64,000 nucleotides of DNA from Sorex araneus (GCF_027595985.1 NC_073313.1:215824066-215888065), one strand, 5' to 3'; positions 34,569-46,965 are shown, numbered from the stretch's first letter. Notes: generated from the sequence alone by a model not told the origin. Numbers and translations are program-made.

Positions 34569-36091
34569 CCCTTTTGTGCATTATGGTTTCCAATACAAGT
34601 ATAAAGAGGTCATCATGTTTGTTCAGGGTGTTCAATATTTTTTTTCAAGAAAATACAGTGGAGTAGCTTTTTATAACTGGCTTTGGGATATGAATGTGAC
34701 TGCCAGGGGTTCTAGAAGCACAGGGGGGTAGGGGGAGGTAAACCATCATGACCCAGAGAAAGCTTGGAGATTATAGTCACAAAACCTGTATAACCGAATT
34801 TTCAGCAGATTAATGTCTTGTTGAGGTCCATCACAAGATGGTGGAGTCAGGACAGGGGTCATGATGGTGATTTTTGAATTGTGGAGCAAGTGGCTGCCAG
34901 GGGCTCTATTTGGGCGAGCACTGGGCTGACTCACCCCTTCTGATCTACCCTGAGGTTCAGTGTTATTTAGGTGTGAGATTAATTGTGAGATTTTGATTTC
35001 TTTCAAGATTTATTAATGGATTTCTGAAGCAAGGCTGATAAATGGGCTTGTATAGCTGAGTCAGGGTTGGTTTGTGGGCATGGTTCTTGCATACCTAACT
35101 TTTGGCAGTTTAATTTCTCAGGAAACGACCCCAAGTTGGAGTCTGGCCAGAGGCACAGCAGCAATTTGGGGTTATCAGGAGGCCTGAAAGTACCATCAGG
35201 CTGCTGATGCACTCAGCCCACAGATCCAGGTTGATCTGCTGGCGGTGCCACACCCCCTAGGGCCTGGCGATGACAGCAGCAGTGGTCCCTGGCAGAGAAT
35301 AGGACCTAAGCCAGGGCCGCTACCCTTTGAAACCACCAGTCCAGCAGAGTCTGACCAAGGGCACACGTCCCCATCCTCGGTCTCTCTTTTTTTTTTTTTT
35401 TTTTTGCTTTTTGGGGTCACACCCAGCGATGCTCAGGGGTTACTCCTGGCTTTGCACTCAGGAATTATTCCTGGCGGTGCTTGGGGGACCATATGGGATG
35501 GCGGGGATCGAACCCAGATCGGCCGCGTGCAAGGCGAACGCCCTACCCGCTGTGCTATCGCTCCGGCGCCCCCCGCCCCCCACCCATCCTTGGGATCTAG
35601 ACAATTGGTGCTCAGGGAAGTTTTTCTCTGCAATATGCTGCAGTCAGTGCTGGCTGGTTCAGGGAAGAAATGGTGGTGGTGGGGCTGTCCCATTGCCCAC
35701 AGCAAATCGCTGCAATCCCATGCTGGGAACCAGGGGTCCCCCCCCCCCATCAACTCCAGGACCCACACTCCACTGTGGTGCTGAGTTGAACTCAAAAAGA
35801 CCCATTTAGACATATTCAAACTCTGCCACTGCCCACAGCGCTGAGGGCTGCGGTAGCTCTGCCTGCGGGCGGCCACGTGGCCACCATCCTTACGAGTCCC
35901 ACTCTGGGCTGACGCTTCACGGCGACCGGCCGGTTTCATTTAATGGTGCCCTCCCTGAGACAGAGTATTCAAGGGGCACCCCTATTCACTCACACAGACA
36001 TTTTATGACCCCATTGTATGTTCAGGATGCTGAGTGCTGCCGTCCCTCTGCCAGCTCTGGTGCTTGCCCCTGTGCCACCACCGTTTTGACC
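34314..36091 (-). mobile_element. L1-tailed chimeric retroelement, copy 2 (long form)
   Basis: In reverse orientation: a G/C-rich 5' part (about 36091-35600, CpG-bearing around 35850-35935), a body shared with copies at 7957 and 45698 (about 35300-34650), and an L1 3' end (34640-34337) with a CT tract at 34523-34568 and a T run as the poly(A) complement. A SINE-A interrupts the 5' part. The flanks share 'acttcaactttt' (34300-34311 and 36096-36107) within a 15-bp match, and the target reads TT/AAAA in element sense, as for L1 endonuclease. Some 20 bases lie between the poly(A) complement and the left duplication. The 168-codon frame over 35433-35939 crosses the SINE and is not a gene. Confidence 0.72.
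35387..35570 (-). repeat. SINE-A nested in chimeric element copy 2
   Basis: A T run (tail complement) is followed by the near-consensus 'tttttggggtcacacccagc', 'aggaattattcctggcggtg', 'gatcgaacccagatcggccg' and 'gctgtgctatcgctccgg'. Short flanking matches ('cccatcct') suggest a target-site duplication. It is younger than its host element. Confidence 0.93.
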
Positions 36092-36129
36092 AGTACTTCA
36101 ACTTTTAAAAATAATTTACCTGTTCATTT

Positions 36130-37117
36130 TTGATCTAGCCTCAATGATATATGATGCCAGGGTTTCTAAAAAAAAAAAAAATAAGTAAGAATAGAGCTCC
36201 CATTCAGCCCAGCTATCCCATTTCTTGGCAAATGCCCGCCCCTCCCCGCCCAAACACAAAGACATTTCCTTGAAAAGATACATGCTTATTGCAGTTTTTA
36301 GTACTTTAGTCAGGACATGGAAGCAATCCAAACGTTCCATTACAGATGAATGGGTAAAGTAGTTCTGTTACATATACACACAATGGAATATTATGCAGCC
36401 ACTAGAAATATTAGTCACACAATTCATAGCAACTTGGATAGAATTGGAGGGTATCACGCTGAACAAAAAAATATATAGAATAGTTTCACTTATATGTGGC
36501 ATAAAGAGAAAAATCAGGATTATGGACAATATCAATTAATAGTAAGTTTTGGAAACTGCAATACAGATATGAGAATGCCAGGGTTATTTTTTTTTGCAGG
36601 GGGGGGAGAAGGGGTGAACTGGTTGACTGAAGCAACATGGGAACATAAGTGGAAGGTTTGGAGCATTTAGGTGGTGCTAAGAGAGGCAACAGTATGCACT
36701 AAAGCCATAAATGTCAATGAACAAATAGTGTATGTGGAGGGGTGAGGGGTGGGAGAATGGAAAGAAACATTAGAATGAAAGAGACACGGGGATGGGCAAA
36801 AGGTAAAATTATTACACACCCCACCACCAAAGGCACTATAGTGGTGGGATGTGTAGTCATTTTGCACATCAACACCACAATTTTTTTTGTGTGTGTGCTT
36901 TTTGGGGGTTATACCCAGTGATGCTCAGGGGTTACTCCTGGATATGCACTCAGGATTTGTTACTGGTGGTGCTTAGGGACTTACATGGGATGTCAGAGAT
37001 CAAACCCAGGTCAGTCATGTGCAAGACAAATGCCCTATCTGCTGTGCTACCGCTTTGACCTAACACCTGAAATTTGAGCAGTGTTGTAACCCTATTATTC
37101 TGAACTATCAAATAAAT
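36130..37117 (+). mobile_element. Old LINE-1 (ORF2 end and 3' UTR), interrupted by SINE-A
   Basis: 'cagcccagctatcccatttc', 'ggacatggaagcaatccaaa', 'caatggaatattatgcagcc' and 'cacttatatgtggcataaag' follow L1 order. After the SINE at 36878-37062 the terminus resumes with 'gttgtaaccctattattctg'. It is strongly diverged, and the frame is broken. Confidence 0.75.
36878..37062 (-). repeat. SINE-A nested in an old L1
   Basis: 'gtgctttttgggggttatac', 'gatgctcaggggttactcct', 'agatcaaacccaggtcagtc' and 'caagacaaatgccctatctg' in reverse SINE-A order. Confidence 0.88.
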
Positions 37118-37357
37118 GGGCTGGAGCGATAGCACAGCAGCTGGGCGTTCGCCTTTCACACGGCCGACCCAGTTCGATTCTTCCGCCCCTCTCAGAGAGC
37201 CCGGCAAGCTACCGAGAGTATGGAGCCCGCTCGGCAGAGCCTGGCAAGCTACCCGTGCATATTGGATATGCCAAAAACAGTAACAATAAGTCTCTCAATG
37301 AGAGACGTTACTGGTGCCCGCTCAAATAAATCGATAAGCAACGGGATGACAGTGAAT
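37118..37357 (+). repeat. SINE-B, near-consensus, with target-site duplication
   Basis: The clearest forward copy: 'gggctggagcgatagcacag', the B-box region 'cagttcgattcttccgcccc', 'gagcctggcaagctacccgt', 'atatgccaaaaacagtaaca' and 'gtctctcaatgagagacgtt'. The 11-bp repeat 'atcaaataaat' flanks it at 37107-37117 and 37364-37374. The internal 'tctctcaatgagaga' palindrome is typical of this SINE. Confidence 0.95.
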
Positions 37358-37374
37358 AACTGGATCAAATAAAT

Positions 37375-38290
37375 TAATTAATTTAAATGGAATTTTCAAA
37401 AATTAAAGAGTAAGAACAGTAAAAGCACACAGTGAAATAGTAATGTGTTGGCAGTTCATTCTACCAATAGAAGGGTTGTGTGAAAGTGATTACCTCTAAA
37501 TTTGGCAAAACATTTTCCTGTTCAATGTGGCTTTGAGCTTGGGACATCTTAGGAAGGAGATTTGAAGTCCATGTTGTAGTCTCAATTCATGCAAAAACTC
37601 CATAATTCAATTTTTATATTTGTAAACACAAATTAAATATAATTTGCAGTTCTTCTAATTCAGGATGTGTTTGGTTCCATTGAATCAGAGAAGGTACTAG
37701 CTAAAAGCATCTAGAAAGTGCCAATTTCAGCATGATAGTAAGGAATGAATGAATAGAATCCCATATACAATTTTTTACCCTGTAGATGATTATAATATTG
37801 TAACCTAAGGAAACCTTGATAATTAAATATAATTATCACATTCTTTATAACATGACTAAACAGGAGTGATTTATTCAGAAACATTTGTGTTTTCAGTGAT
37901 ATTTTTTATTTCTTCTCTTTTCAAAAAAGTTGTTTCTTTGAAAACTTTCTTATTAAATTTACTTGGAAAGCTGAGCAAGCTGTACCCAAGTGTACCAAAA
38001 GAGAGTAGCATTCATACTTTTGGGAATCTTGATTTTTTTTTATTTTAAAGAGATAAAGCTTTGAGGAATAATGAATTTACAAACTCCATACTTGGAAACA
38101 CTTACCAGATAACTGATGATCATAATTATATAACAACAGGACCAAAATTTTTAATGCAAGATACCTCAAAAAGTTAGAAGGAATATTTTAATACAATAAG
38201 GTAATTTAGACCTATTCCTAACATTTCCGATAGCCTTATTTCTCAGTTAGAGAACCAACTGCTTACAGTGGCATATAGAGGAACCAACTC
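37375..38290. other. Unique AT-rich sequence, nothing recognised
   Basis: No family hallmark and no plausible coding frame. Confidence 0.45.
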
Positions 38291-38292
38291 TA

Positions 38293-38470
38293 TTTTGTTT
38301 GTTTGTTTGTTTTGGGCCACATCTGCTGGTGCTTAGGGCTTACTACTGTCTTTCCACTCAAGGATCAGTATTGCTGGTGCTCAGAGGACCACATGGGGTG
38401 CCAGGGACTGAGCCTGGCTTGGCTGCATGCAAGGAAAATACTCTACCGGCTGTACTATTGGTCTGGCCTG
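38293..38470 (-). repeat. SINE-A with (GTTT)n tail
   Basis: The 'tttgtttgtttgtttg' tail complement is followed by 'gggccacatctgctggtgct', 'agggactgagcctggcttgg' and 'gcaaggaaaatactctaccg'. Confidence 0.85.
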
Positions 38471-40965
38471 AAGAAACAACTGTTAATTTTTAAAACTTGG
38501 CTTGAAATTATGGAATAGAAATGATAAGAATCACAATTGATTTCTCTCTTATTTTACTGTTTAATATAGAATTTTGGGGAAAAAAACACTTCTCTGGGTA
38601 TCACTGAGTGAAAAATCACTTGGCTCAAAGATTTCTACAAGAATTATCATCACTTGGAAAACACTGATTTATGAAGAGCCACCTACAACTCTTAACCTTG
38701 GAGGTAAAAATATCAAGGTGCTATTTGTTATCAGGTGTGTTCTTCTTAGCTAAAACTGACCTTTAGTAAGAATTTATAATGGGAACTTAGGATCATTAAT
38801 ATAGTTAATTTTGCAAATTTTGCAAAAGCAAGTACTTTCACCAGTTCTTGCTTTGAGTATCCATTCATTTTATGCTTTCTAGAGAATTTTGGGTCTTGTT
38901 TGCTATGGTTCTCTAGGATACTTTAAAGGAAATATTGTCAAATAAATAAAATAAGAAAAGTATTATCACAGCTCATGTCTTGGATTTTTAATGACTACTT
39001 GTGTTTTACAAATATCATTGTTTTATGAACACACAAACATGTTTAATAAATTTCCACTTTTATTTTAAGTGGGATTTTCTGTATTGAAAATCATGACTGA
39101 GATCAGAGGATGAGAGAAGAGTGTCCGACATGAAGTATAGGAAGATATTTATTAGATAGTTTCTTTAGACATTAAGGAGATGATATACTAGATGGTGTCT
39201 GGAATGTGGTTAGAACTTAGATGTATTATTCTGAGTTGATGATATACCAAGGAAGTGGTTGTCCTTTAGTCATCAGTGCGCATAAAATGTGAAAAGCAAA
39301 TGAAGTCTAAATGATAAAATTTGCTTAACATTAATATTCTTTCTCTGTTAAAAACTTCCCTGACTTGCTCCATAAAGGCCTATAGGGTGGTGAAACATGG
39401 GAAGGAGGAAATAGTGGAGAATCTTAACATGATAAAAGAGAAAATAAAGATAAGATATCATAAGTAGGGGGAGGGGTACTAAGAGTTGGAAGATAAAGTG
39501 TACTTTGGCAGTTAACTGCTTGGAGAGAAGTGGTATAATCTACGAAACAACACAGAAAAAAATGTAAAACATGTAGAAGTAAAACTGGAATCTACGACTC
39601 AATTGGGTCCAAACTGGCTTCTCAGACATCATCTGTGTTCTCAGTTCATGACCGAGAAGAAATCTGAGGTGAGTAAATACTGGATGTTCTCAGACTGAGC
39701 AGAGATCAAAGATTTTTCTGAAGTCTCAAACATTATTTTAGATATCTATTTTAGAAAATAAAATATAATGACTCTGAATAAAACTATTTTTCTATGACAG
39801 TTTTTTTGTCAATTCTTATAATCTTGTTTATGCATAAACTTCTTGAGGACAGAAACCATATCTCATTTTTGACCCATGTAAGAATCCGTGTGGAGCTTTG
39901 CAATCATAGTCAATACATACATTGTGAGGGATTACTGCTGATTTTACAGCTAATGCCCAGAGATCAATCGTTTCACATATTAAAAAAATAGATCTGCCAG
40001 CAGATACTAAAAGATTCCTAGATATGTGTTTTAGAGGGAATATGACTATTTATTTAGAAAGCGGTATTTTGAAACGCAAAAATGTAATAACTTTCTAAAA
40101 TTTAATCATTTACATCTGGCCATCAACCAAGTCTCTGTGAACTTTTTAAATCATTCACATAGTATCTATTTCTTAATAATAAAGTTGTGGCTCATAATCT
40201 GCAGAACATAGATCTTTTTAAAAAGATCTTCTTAAAACTTTTTAAAGTTTTTAAAAATGTTTTGAAACTCAGTCTGTGATGTAATTATAGATGTAAAATT
40301 ATATTTCCTAGTTCAAAAAGAACTGTCAAAAGAAAAGCAGCTCCTTTACTTGTCTAGTATGTCAGTGCCATTATTTTTATGGGATCACTTTTGAGAAATA
40401 TTAATTTGTGAAAGAAAATGACCTAGAAGGCATATTTGACAGTTTTAAATACTTATCCCCCAAATGTTCTAAGGACCACAATTAATTGAAAAATAATGAA
40501 ACACTGAATATAGCTTTGTTAAAATTCTTCACAGAGTCAGTGAAGTGATTCCAAATTAAAATTTCAAAATCTGAAAGAAGAAAATGTGCTCTGTCTTAGC
40601 CAGAAATATCCAGGGTAAGCAAGAGTTTATGAAATGCTGATGGACATCTCAGCTGCATTCTAGAGCAGTTTTAACTGGTTCTAGACTGTTAGCATAAGCA
40701 AAAATCCTTCCCACACTGATAAACACATACTTATATATAGCATTCCAATTGTCAGACAGATTTAAAAAGCATGTTAGCTTGTTGTCTGGAGAGTGATTCC
40801 AATGATAAAAATTGCTGCCAATTTGGCCCTTTTAAGTAAATCAAAATTTAATCTTGTCTCAAAGTCAATTGTTTTTTGTGTAGATTTAAGAGTTAAACCA
40901 ATTTGTGAGCAAATCTTAAGGAAGACGCTATTTTCTGTACTAAAAAAAAGTTTGAAGAACAAAAA
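38471..40965. other. Long repeat-poor stretch, nothing recognised
   Basis: About 2.5 kb without SINE or L1 hallmarks. A strong splice-donor-like 'gaggtgagta' lies near 39666, but no paired acceptor defines an open exon. It is treated as background. Confidence 0.45.
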
Positions 40966-40967
40966 TG

Positions 40968-41045
40968 TGGGCTGTGGATGTGGCCCTGTGCTGGAGTACT
41001 GGCCTGGCCCTCCATTTGATCCCCAGTACTGAGACAGGAAAATAA
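40968..41045 (+). repeat. Possible tRNA-Ala-like SINE fragment
   Basis: 'gtgggctgtggatgtggccc' and 'ccatttgatccccagtactg' have the spacing and B-box wording of a tRNA-Ala-derived SINE rather than SINE-A. A related 'gggtttgatccccagtacca' lies at about 41339-41358. Both are short, so this stays tentative. Confidence 0.45.
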
Positions 41046-41273
41046 AGCAATTTACATAGTTAAAATCAAGGGTGAACTATGTACTTTAGCATTTAGATTC
41101 CTTTATAATCATCAGAGAAGTCGCATTAGAAACAGGATATGACTGTCTGTAGTTACTTTTGGTTCTTTATATTATGGAGCCAACCATTCAGACAAAACAA
41201 ATGCACAGTCCCATCAAGAGTAATTATCTCTAATCATCAAGTGAACTGTTACGCAGTAGTAGTATATTATGCA

Positions 41274-41326
41274 TACTTACATAAGAGTAATAGTATGTAA
41301 GTAATAGTGCTACTCTTATGTAAGTA
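41274..41326. other. 16-bp perfect inverted repeat
   Basis: 'tacttacataagagta' at 41274-41289 pairs perfectly with 'tactcttatgtaagta' at 41311-41326, with a 21-base loop. It lies in unique sequence next to a SINE-like fragment. Confidence 0.9.
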
Positions 41327-41774
41327 AATATAATAGCCTGGGTTTGATCCCCAGTACCATAATAACAATAATAAATGGGAAAATATAATATAAACTATAT
41401 ATATAGATAAATGAGCATCCGGGTTATATGTGACAATACCCATGACTGTGTGTCCTGGGGTAAATGATTGGCAACTTCTTGCATAATTTCCATAACATTC
41501 TCTTTCTTGAAACAAGGGACAAATAATATGAAAATTTATTTTTAGCACCCAGATCTCAAACTCCCTCTTTGAGCCCAAACAACTTTTACTTCTTTGAAGA
41601 TCTGAGATATTTATTTCTTACTTCTGTCCTGTGACTTGGATCCTGGAGAGTTTCTCACATTTACTTACACAGTGCTAGTCACCCATTTCAATATTGGCAT
41701 TTTCCTAGTCTAATCTCAAGAGTCACCCAGCATCAGTAGATATCTCTGTGACACATGGATTTCTACTGTTTTTT

Positions 41775-42830
41775 TACATTAAAAATTTAATTAAATAACT
41801 GTGATTTATGAGGTTACTGATAGTTGAGTTTTAGGCATGTAATATTTCAACACCAATCCCACCACCATATCTACTTCCCTTCACTAGAGTTTTCAGTTCT
41901 CAGATTCCATCCTTATCCGACTCAACCCCTTCTTCCCCATCTCCTACCTGTAAGTTGACAGGGGCATTACAAAGTCCCAGTGTTTGCAGCTTAGATATTA
42001 TATTTTCCATGTTGCTTAGTCTGTATTTTAGATATATGGCTATACCACTCACCCATACCAGTCAGAACTGAAGTTCTGACTCTTGTTCAGCCATTACTTC
42101 CCATCCTCTTCTTTCCCCCTTGATGGTTTTATTTTCCTTCTCTGTTCTCTCTAAACATTAGGGTTGAGGGTGATCTAGACATCTCCCCTTTACTACAATA
42201 CATTTCTTCATCTAGTATCCTAATACCACAATTAAATGAGATCATCTTGTGTTTGTCTTTGTTATTCTGATTTACTTCACTTGACATATATTCCAGTTCC
42301 AACCATTCTGCAGCAAATTGTGTAATTTCATTGTTCCTTGTAGCTGCATAGTATTCCACTGTGTGTATATATATATATGTATATATACTCCATATCTTCA
42401 TAATCCATTCAATTGTTGTTGTACACCTACATTGATTCAATATCTTAGCTCTTACACTGAGGGCAGCAATGAATAATAGTGTGCATATGTCCTTTTGAAT
42501 AAGTATTCTAATGTCTTGGGGGTAGAACTGTAGTACTGTCATCCCGTTATTCGTCGACTTGCTTGAGCAGGCACCAGTAATGTCTCCTTTGTGAGACTTC
42601 TTGTTACTGTTTTTGGCATATTGAATATGCCACGTGTAGCTTGCCAGGCTCTGCTGTACGGGCAGGATACTCTCGGTAGCTTTCTGAGCCCTCTAAGAGG
42701 GTCAGAGCAATCAAACGCGGGTCAGCCACATGCAAGTCAAACACCCTATCCGCTGTGCTATAGCTCCAGTCCTGGGGGTAGATACTCAAAATGACATGTG
42801 AATTTCTATGGGCTATGTAGTTCTTACCTA
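41775..42830 (-). mobile_element. Old LINE-1 (3' UTR and ORF2 end), interrupted by SINE-B
   Basis: In reverse: an AT-rich end, a diverged 3' UTR, then ORF2 C-terminal sequence including 'cttgtagctgcatagtattc' and 'gttgtacacctacattgatt'. A TA microsatellite (42362-42385) has grown inside it. The SINE-B at 42530-42771 sits within it, and the L1 continues to about 42830. Confidence 0.75.
42530..42771 (-). repeat. SINE-B nested in an old L1
   Basis: 'gagcaggcaccagtaatgtc', 'ttgaatatgccacgtgtagc', 'acgggcaggatactctcggt' and 'gctgtgctatagctccagtc'. The 10-bp repeat 'tgggggtaga' flanks it on both sides (about 42518-42527 and 42774-42783), marking the insertion site. Confidence 0.92.
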
Positions 42831-42984
42831 AAAGATTAAAGTACTAGATGATATGGGCCTAAAGAAATAAATTCTTACCACTGTCTTCTATTAGCATTTC
42901 TACTCTCCAAATCAAACCTGGATCAATGACTGTTACAATCAGTGAAAGAACATCAACTTCTTTTCTTTTCAGGAAGAAGATATT

Positions 42985-43052
42985 TGCAGGATATCTCTCT
43001 CTGTGTCTCTCTATCTTTGTGTCTTTGTCTCTGTGTCTCTCTCCTCTCTCTC
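42985..43052. repeat. CT-rich simple repeat
   Basis: 'tctctctctgtgtctctcta' followed by further CT and TGTCT units. Confidence 0.85.
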
Positions 43053-45680
43053 CAACAAAGTATTCTCAGGGTATCTATCAGGCAACTTTACTGCAGGAAT
43101 TGACTTGTCTCCTTAGTTTCCCTTATTTTCAGGTCTTAATTTACTGATGTTTAGTGCAAGTCTTCCTACTAAGTATAGCTTAAATATAAGTATAGTAGAA
43201 AATATTCATCTTTTATGTAATCACATTTTTAAAATGGGAGGGAAGGAAATACTTTTCTCGTACCATATGCACACTAGAAAGGAATACTTCCTACGCAATA
43301 ATTTGTGTCTGGGATATCACAGGTATCATACACTAAAATAAATTAATTGACACAGTTTCTCCTAAGGCTCCCACCAGTTCTGGATTTTAGAGAAGAGTTG
43401 GAGGTTAGAAACCACTCCCCAAGACTTGACTTGCAGGAAAGTTGATTTACTGGAAAGGTTATTAAGATCTGTATCTGATCATCAGCTGAAAGTCTCCAAA
43501 TCTCATGCAGTTAAATTCTGCTATTTAATTGGGTTTTATCTGCCACGTTTTCTTTTCTTCTTGAACAAATTTTAGTTATCAAGAAAACTTAGATTTCTTG
43601 TGACTTATAAAGTTTCTTGAATAATGCCTTACTATATGTTGTTCCTGTAATAACATGCTTTAACTGAACCTAATTTTCCAAACTGTTCAATAACACCTTG
43701 TCATATGGCTCATTGCAAAAGACTCCAGTATTAGCACATTTCCAGAGAACTTTTCTCCTTCCTGTTCGTGCATGGTGGGGGAATGGATATACGAGTCCCA
43801 GCAACTCTCCACATTATCTAGTACCCTACTTGATGCTGTCAAAGTGTTTCGTCATAAAGGTAAAGCTCTGGCAGGCCTGAGATCATGCATACCTCCCAAC
43901 GCCAAGCCTTGTAAACTCTCTTTAATCTTCTTTTCATCTCTGCCTCTAAAACCTGCCACTACTGTTATACAGCATGTTCTATTCAAACTCAAATTCTCTC
44001 TGTTCCTTGAAATTGAAGTACACAAGACTGACTGTATCAGCTGTATGATTGACAGTTTTGCAGCCTTTCCCAGTAGTCGCAAAGCTTAATTTTCACTTGA
44101 GCAGCAGAAGTCCTTCCACTCCCAAAATGACCCATTTGCACTTGTTCTATATTCTTTCTGAAAATATAGTGAGTTTTTGCTAGCTTTTGTGTTTGCTGTC
44201 TTCATCTTATGATATTTAATGGAAAAAATTACTTATCACAGTTAATATTTTATCCTCAGGGGATAGATCCTAAGGAGAAATATCCTTAGTAAGATTGATT
44301 AGTTCCCTGGATACATCTTTCTTTTCCTCAGCGGAAATGTTCCTAAACATTTTCTATTACTATTGAAGCTTTCTCTTTTCTAACCCAAAATAACTCTTTT
44401 TCTAACATTCACTGACAGCCACTTTGAGGATCACTATTCTTGTTAACATCCTGCTCCCAGGTAATAACTGTCATTTTTGCTTGATAGCACATGTATCCAA
44501 AATCTAGTAATTTAGTATGTATTCATTTTGTTTTGCTCATAATATTGTCTGACAGTAGTTTTAGAATTTTGGATTACCATATTATAAACAGGGAATATTC
44601 TACTTGGAGTCTTTCAGATAGGTCTCATTAAATATCCAGGACTACACTCAATGGAAGACTCACTGGATTTCACAGACTCCCTCTCATAGCTGCCAATGGG
44701 CTTCAGCTCTAAATTAGGAACTCAGTCTCGCTGCCAACCAGAGTATATACAATGGCCCTTACATAGGATTAGTTTCCTCACATCTTGGCAGCTTCCAGCA
44801 GTTGTGCATCTTAAAAGTAGTTTATCAACCTTAAGGATGCATAGGTTCAAAGCAGAGTGAAATTTGTATCATTGTTTATGACTCCTTTAAAAAACACATG
44901 CACACACAATGTCATTTCTGTGTAGTCAGTCAAAATAGTTATAAATCCACCCAAATTCAAAGTGAGATGGTATATTCTCATCTCTCAATGTGACCCATAT
45001 CAATGAATTTCACAATCATTCTTTAGAACCCACTACCAGCACCTTGCTATCTTGTTTTTTCTTGCTTTACTAAACTTTATAATAAAGCCTGGAATATATG
45101 TGGTCTTACTGAAATAAATTGGTTACTATAGAGAAAAATTTAAAAATTCTGCAAATAATGCTAAAATGAGAGCAATATCATATAGGTCCCTAACCACAGG
45201 ATATTTAAGAAAGATGCTAGTGTTGATTTCCCATGTTGGTAAAAACATTCATTGGCATAACAGCAAATAACTGACATCCTTGTGTCTTCTCTTATATTGC
45301 TTTTTTTATCACTCCAGGTGCAAGGAAAACTACTACTTTTTCAGGGTTTTCCTATAATATTTAAGAATATATAAAGCTATGACAGCCAGATAGCAACCTC
45401 AAGTAACCTACGTCAAACAAATGATTAAATGCCATGGATACGTTCCAAGGACTATTCCTGGGAACAACCTACACTCTACAGATTATTCAGCTGAATGTAA
45501 TGCTTTCTTCCACCTCAATCCTGGAAAATAGTAGAGTATTTTCATTTCTTGTGCCACAAAATTCAGAGAATTCTCTGTTAAAGGGGGTATAGACATATCA
45601 TATATGATCATCAGACTCTTGGACTTTGAGTTAGGATGAGTTTTAGCAAATGCACATTTTACATGCCATGCAAAGTTATT
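43053..45680. other. Repeat-poor stretch, nothing recognised
   Basis: About 2.6 kb without SINE or L1 hallmarks. The longest frame (43772-44089, 105 codons, plus) matches no protein I know and lacks exon signals. No gene is called. Confidence 0.45.
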
Positions 45681-45697
45681 GATAGAGAGAAAACTTT

Positions 45698-46965
45698 TTT
45701 TTAATATACGAGTAGCACTGTAGCACTGTCATCCCATTGTTCATCAATTTGCTCAAGTGGGCACCAGGTACGTCTTCATTGTGAGACTTGTTACTGTTTT
45801 TGACATACTGAATAAGCCACGAGTAGCTTGCCAGGCTCTGCTGTGCGGGTGGGATACTCTTGGTAGCTTGCCAGGCTCTCCAAGAGGGACAGAGGAATCG
45901 AACCCGGGTCAGCTGTGTGCAAGGCAAATGCCCTACCCACTGTGCTATTGCTCCAGTACAATGTATGAGTACTGCTTTTTATTCTGCCATTGATTAAGTT
46001 GATTTAATTGGGGATGAACTCCACATTAGTTTTCTAAATTTTTTAAAAAATGCTTTAAATTGAATATCCATTAGCCAATGTCCATTAGCCAATATCCGAT
46101 AGCCATTACAAAGCTGTTTGTAATTAGATTTCAGTCATGATGCAGCACCCTATCCTTCACCAGTGTACATTTCCTACCACCAGTCCCCTGTTTCCCTACC
46201 ACTATTTCCCAACACCCCACCCTCCCTCTATGGAAGACACTTTCCTTCTTGCTCTCTTTCTCTCTCCTTTTCCTTTTGTGCATTATGGTTTGCAATACAG
46301 GTGCTGAGAGGTCACAGTGTTTGTTCAGAGCATTCAGTATTTTTATCGGAACAGTAAGGCTAGAGTAGCTTTTCAATTGGATGGCTGCTTTGAGGTGTGG
46401 CTGTGACTGCCGAGGCTTCAAGAAGTACAGTGAGGTGGAGGGAGGTAGCCCATCCCAACTCTGAGAAAGCCTGGAGGTTTCAGTCACAAAACCTGCATAC
46501 TCAAATATTCAGCAGATTTATATCTTGGTGAGGTCCATCTTGAGATGGTGGAGTCAGGTCAGGGGGATGGCAGTGATTGTGAATTGTGGAAACATGCAGC
46601 TGCCGGGGGCTCTGTTTGGGCAGGCACCAGACTAACCCACCCTTCTCTGATTTACGCCCGTCTGTTCAGCCATGCACAGGTCTAGGATTAACTGCAACTT
46701 TTGATCTCTTTTGGGATTTATGGTTCTCTGAAATAAGGCTGATAAATGAGCTTTTATAGCTGAGCCAGAGGTGGTTTGTGGGCATGGCTCCTACATACCT
46801 AACTTTTGGCCATTTAAGTTTTTGGTAAACTTGGCCCCAAGTTGTTGGGTCTAGCCAAAGACACAGGGGCAATTTTTGAGTATCAGAAGCCTGAAGGCAC
46901 CATCAGGCGATAGATGCCCTTGTCCCACAGGTACAGGCTGACCTGCTGGCAGCACCATATCCACA
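45698..46965 (-). mobile_element. L1-tailed chimeric retroelement, copy 3, with TSD
   Basis: In reverse orientation: the body starts at about 46965, at the same point as copy 1 ('ggatatggtgctgcc' against 'ggatatgttgtcacc'), and an L1 3' end lies at about 46330-46110. An A/T-rich junction at 46030-46060 is followed by the extra ~70-bp 3' unit (45962-46030) also seen in copy 1 (8939-9009), then an A run. The flanks match at 16 of 17 bases: 'gatagagagaaaacttt' (45681-45697) and 'gatagggagaaaacttt' (46966-46982). A SINE-B was later inserted into the 3' unit. The body codes for nothing recognisable. Confidence 0.8.
45712..45957 (-). repeat. SINE-B inserted in the 3' unit of chimeric copy 3
   Basis: 'tgtagcactgtcatcccatt', 'ttgctcaagtgggcaccagg', 'ggtagcttgccaggctctcc', 'aatcgaacccgggtcagctg' and 'gctattgctccagt'. 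The flanks 'atatacgagta' and 'atgtatgagta' look like a diverged target-site duplication. Confidence 0.93.

Noticed and set aside
35433-35939. 168-codon open frame on the minus strand
   Set aside because: It runs through a SINE-A (35387-35570) and the G/C-rich part of a retroelement. The protein has no recognisable domain, and the frame exists because the DNA is G/C-rich.
43772-44089. 105-codon frame in unique sequence
   Set aside because: No recognised family, and overlapping frames of similar size on the other strand show the region is simply stop-poor.
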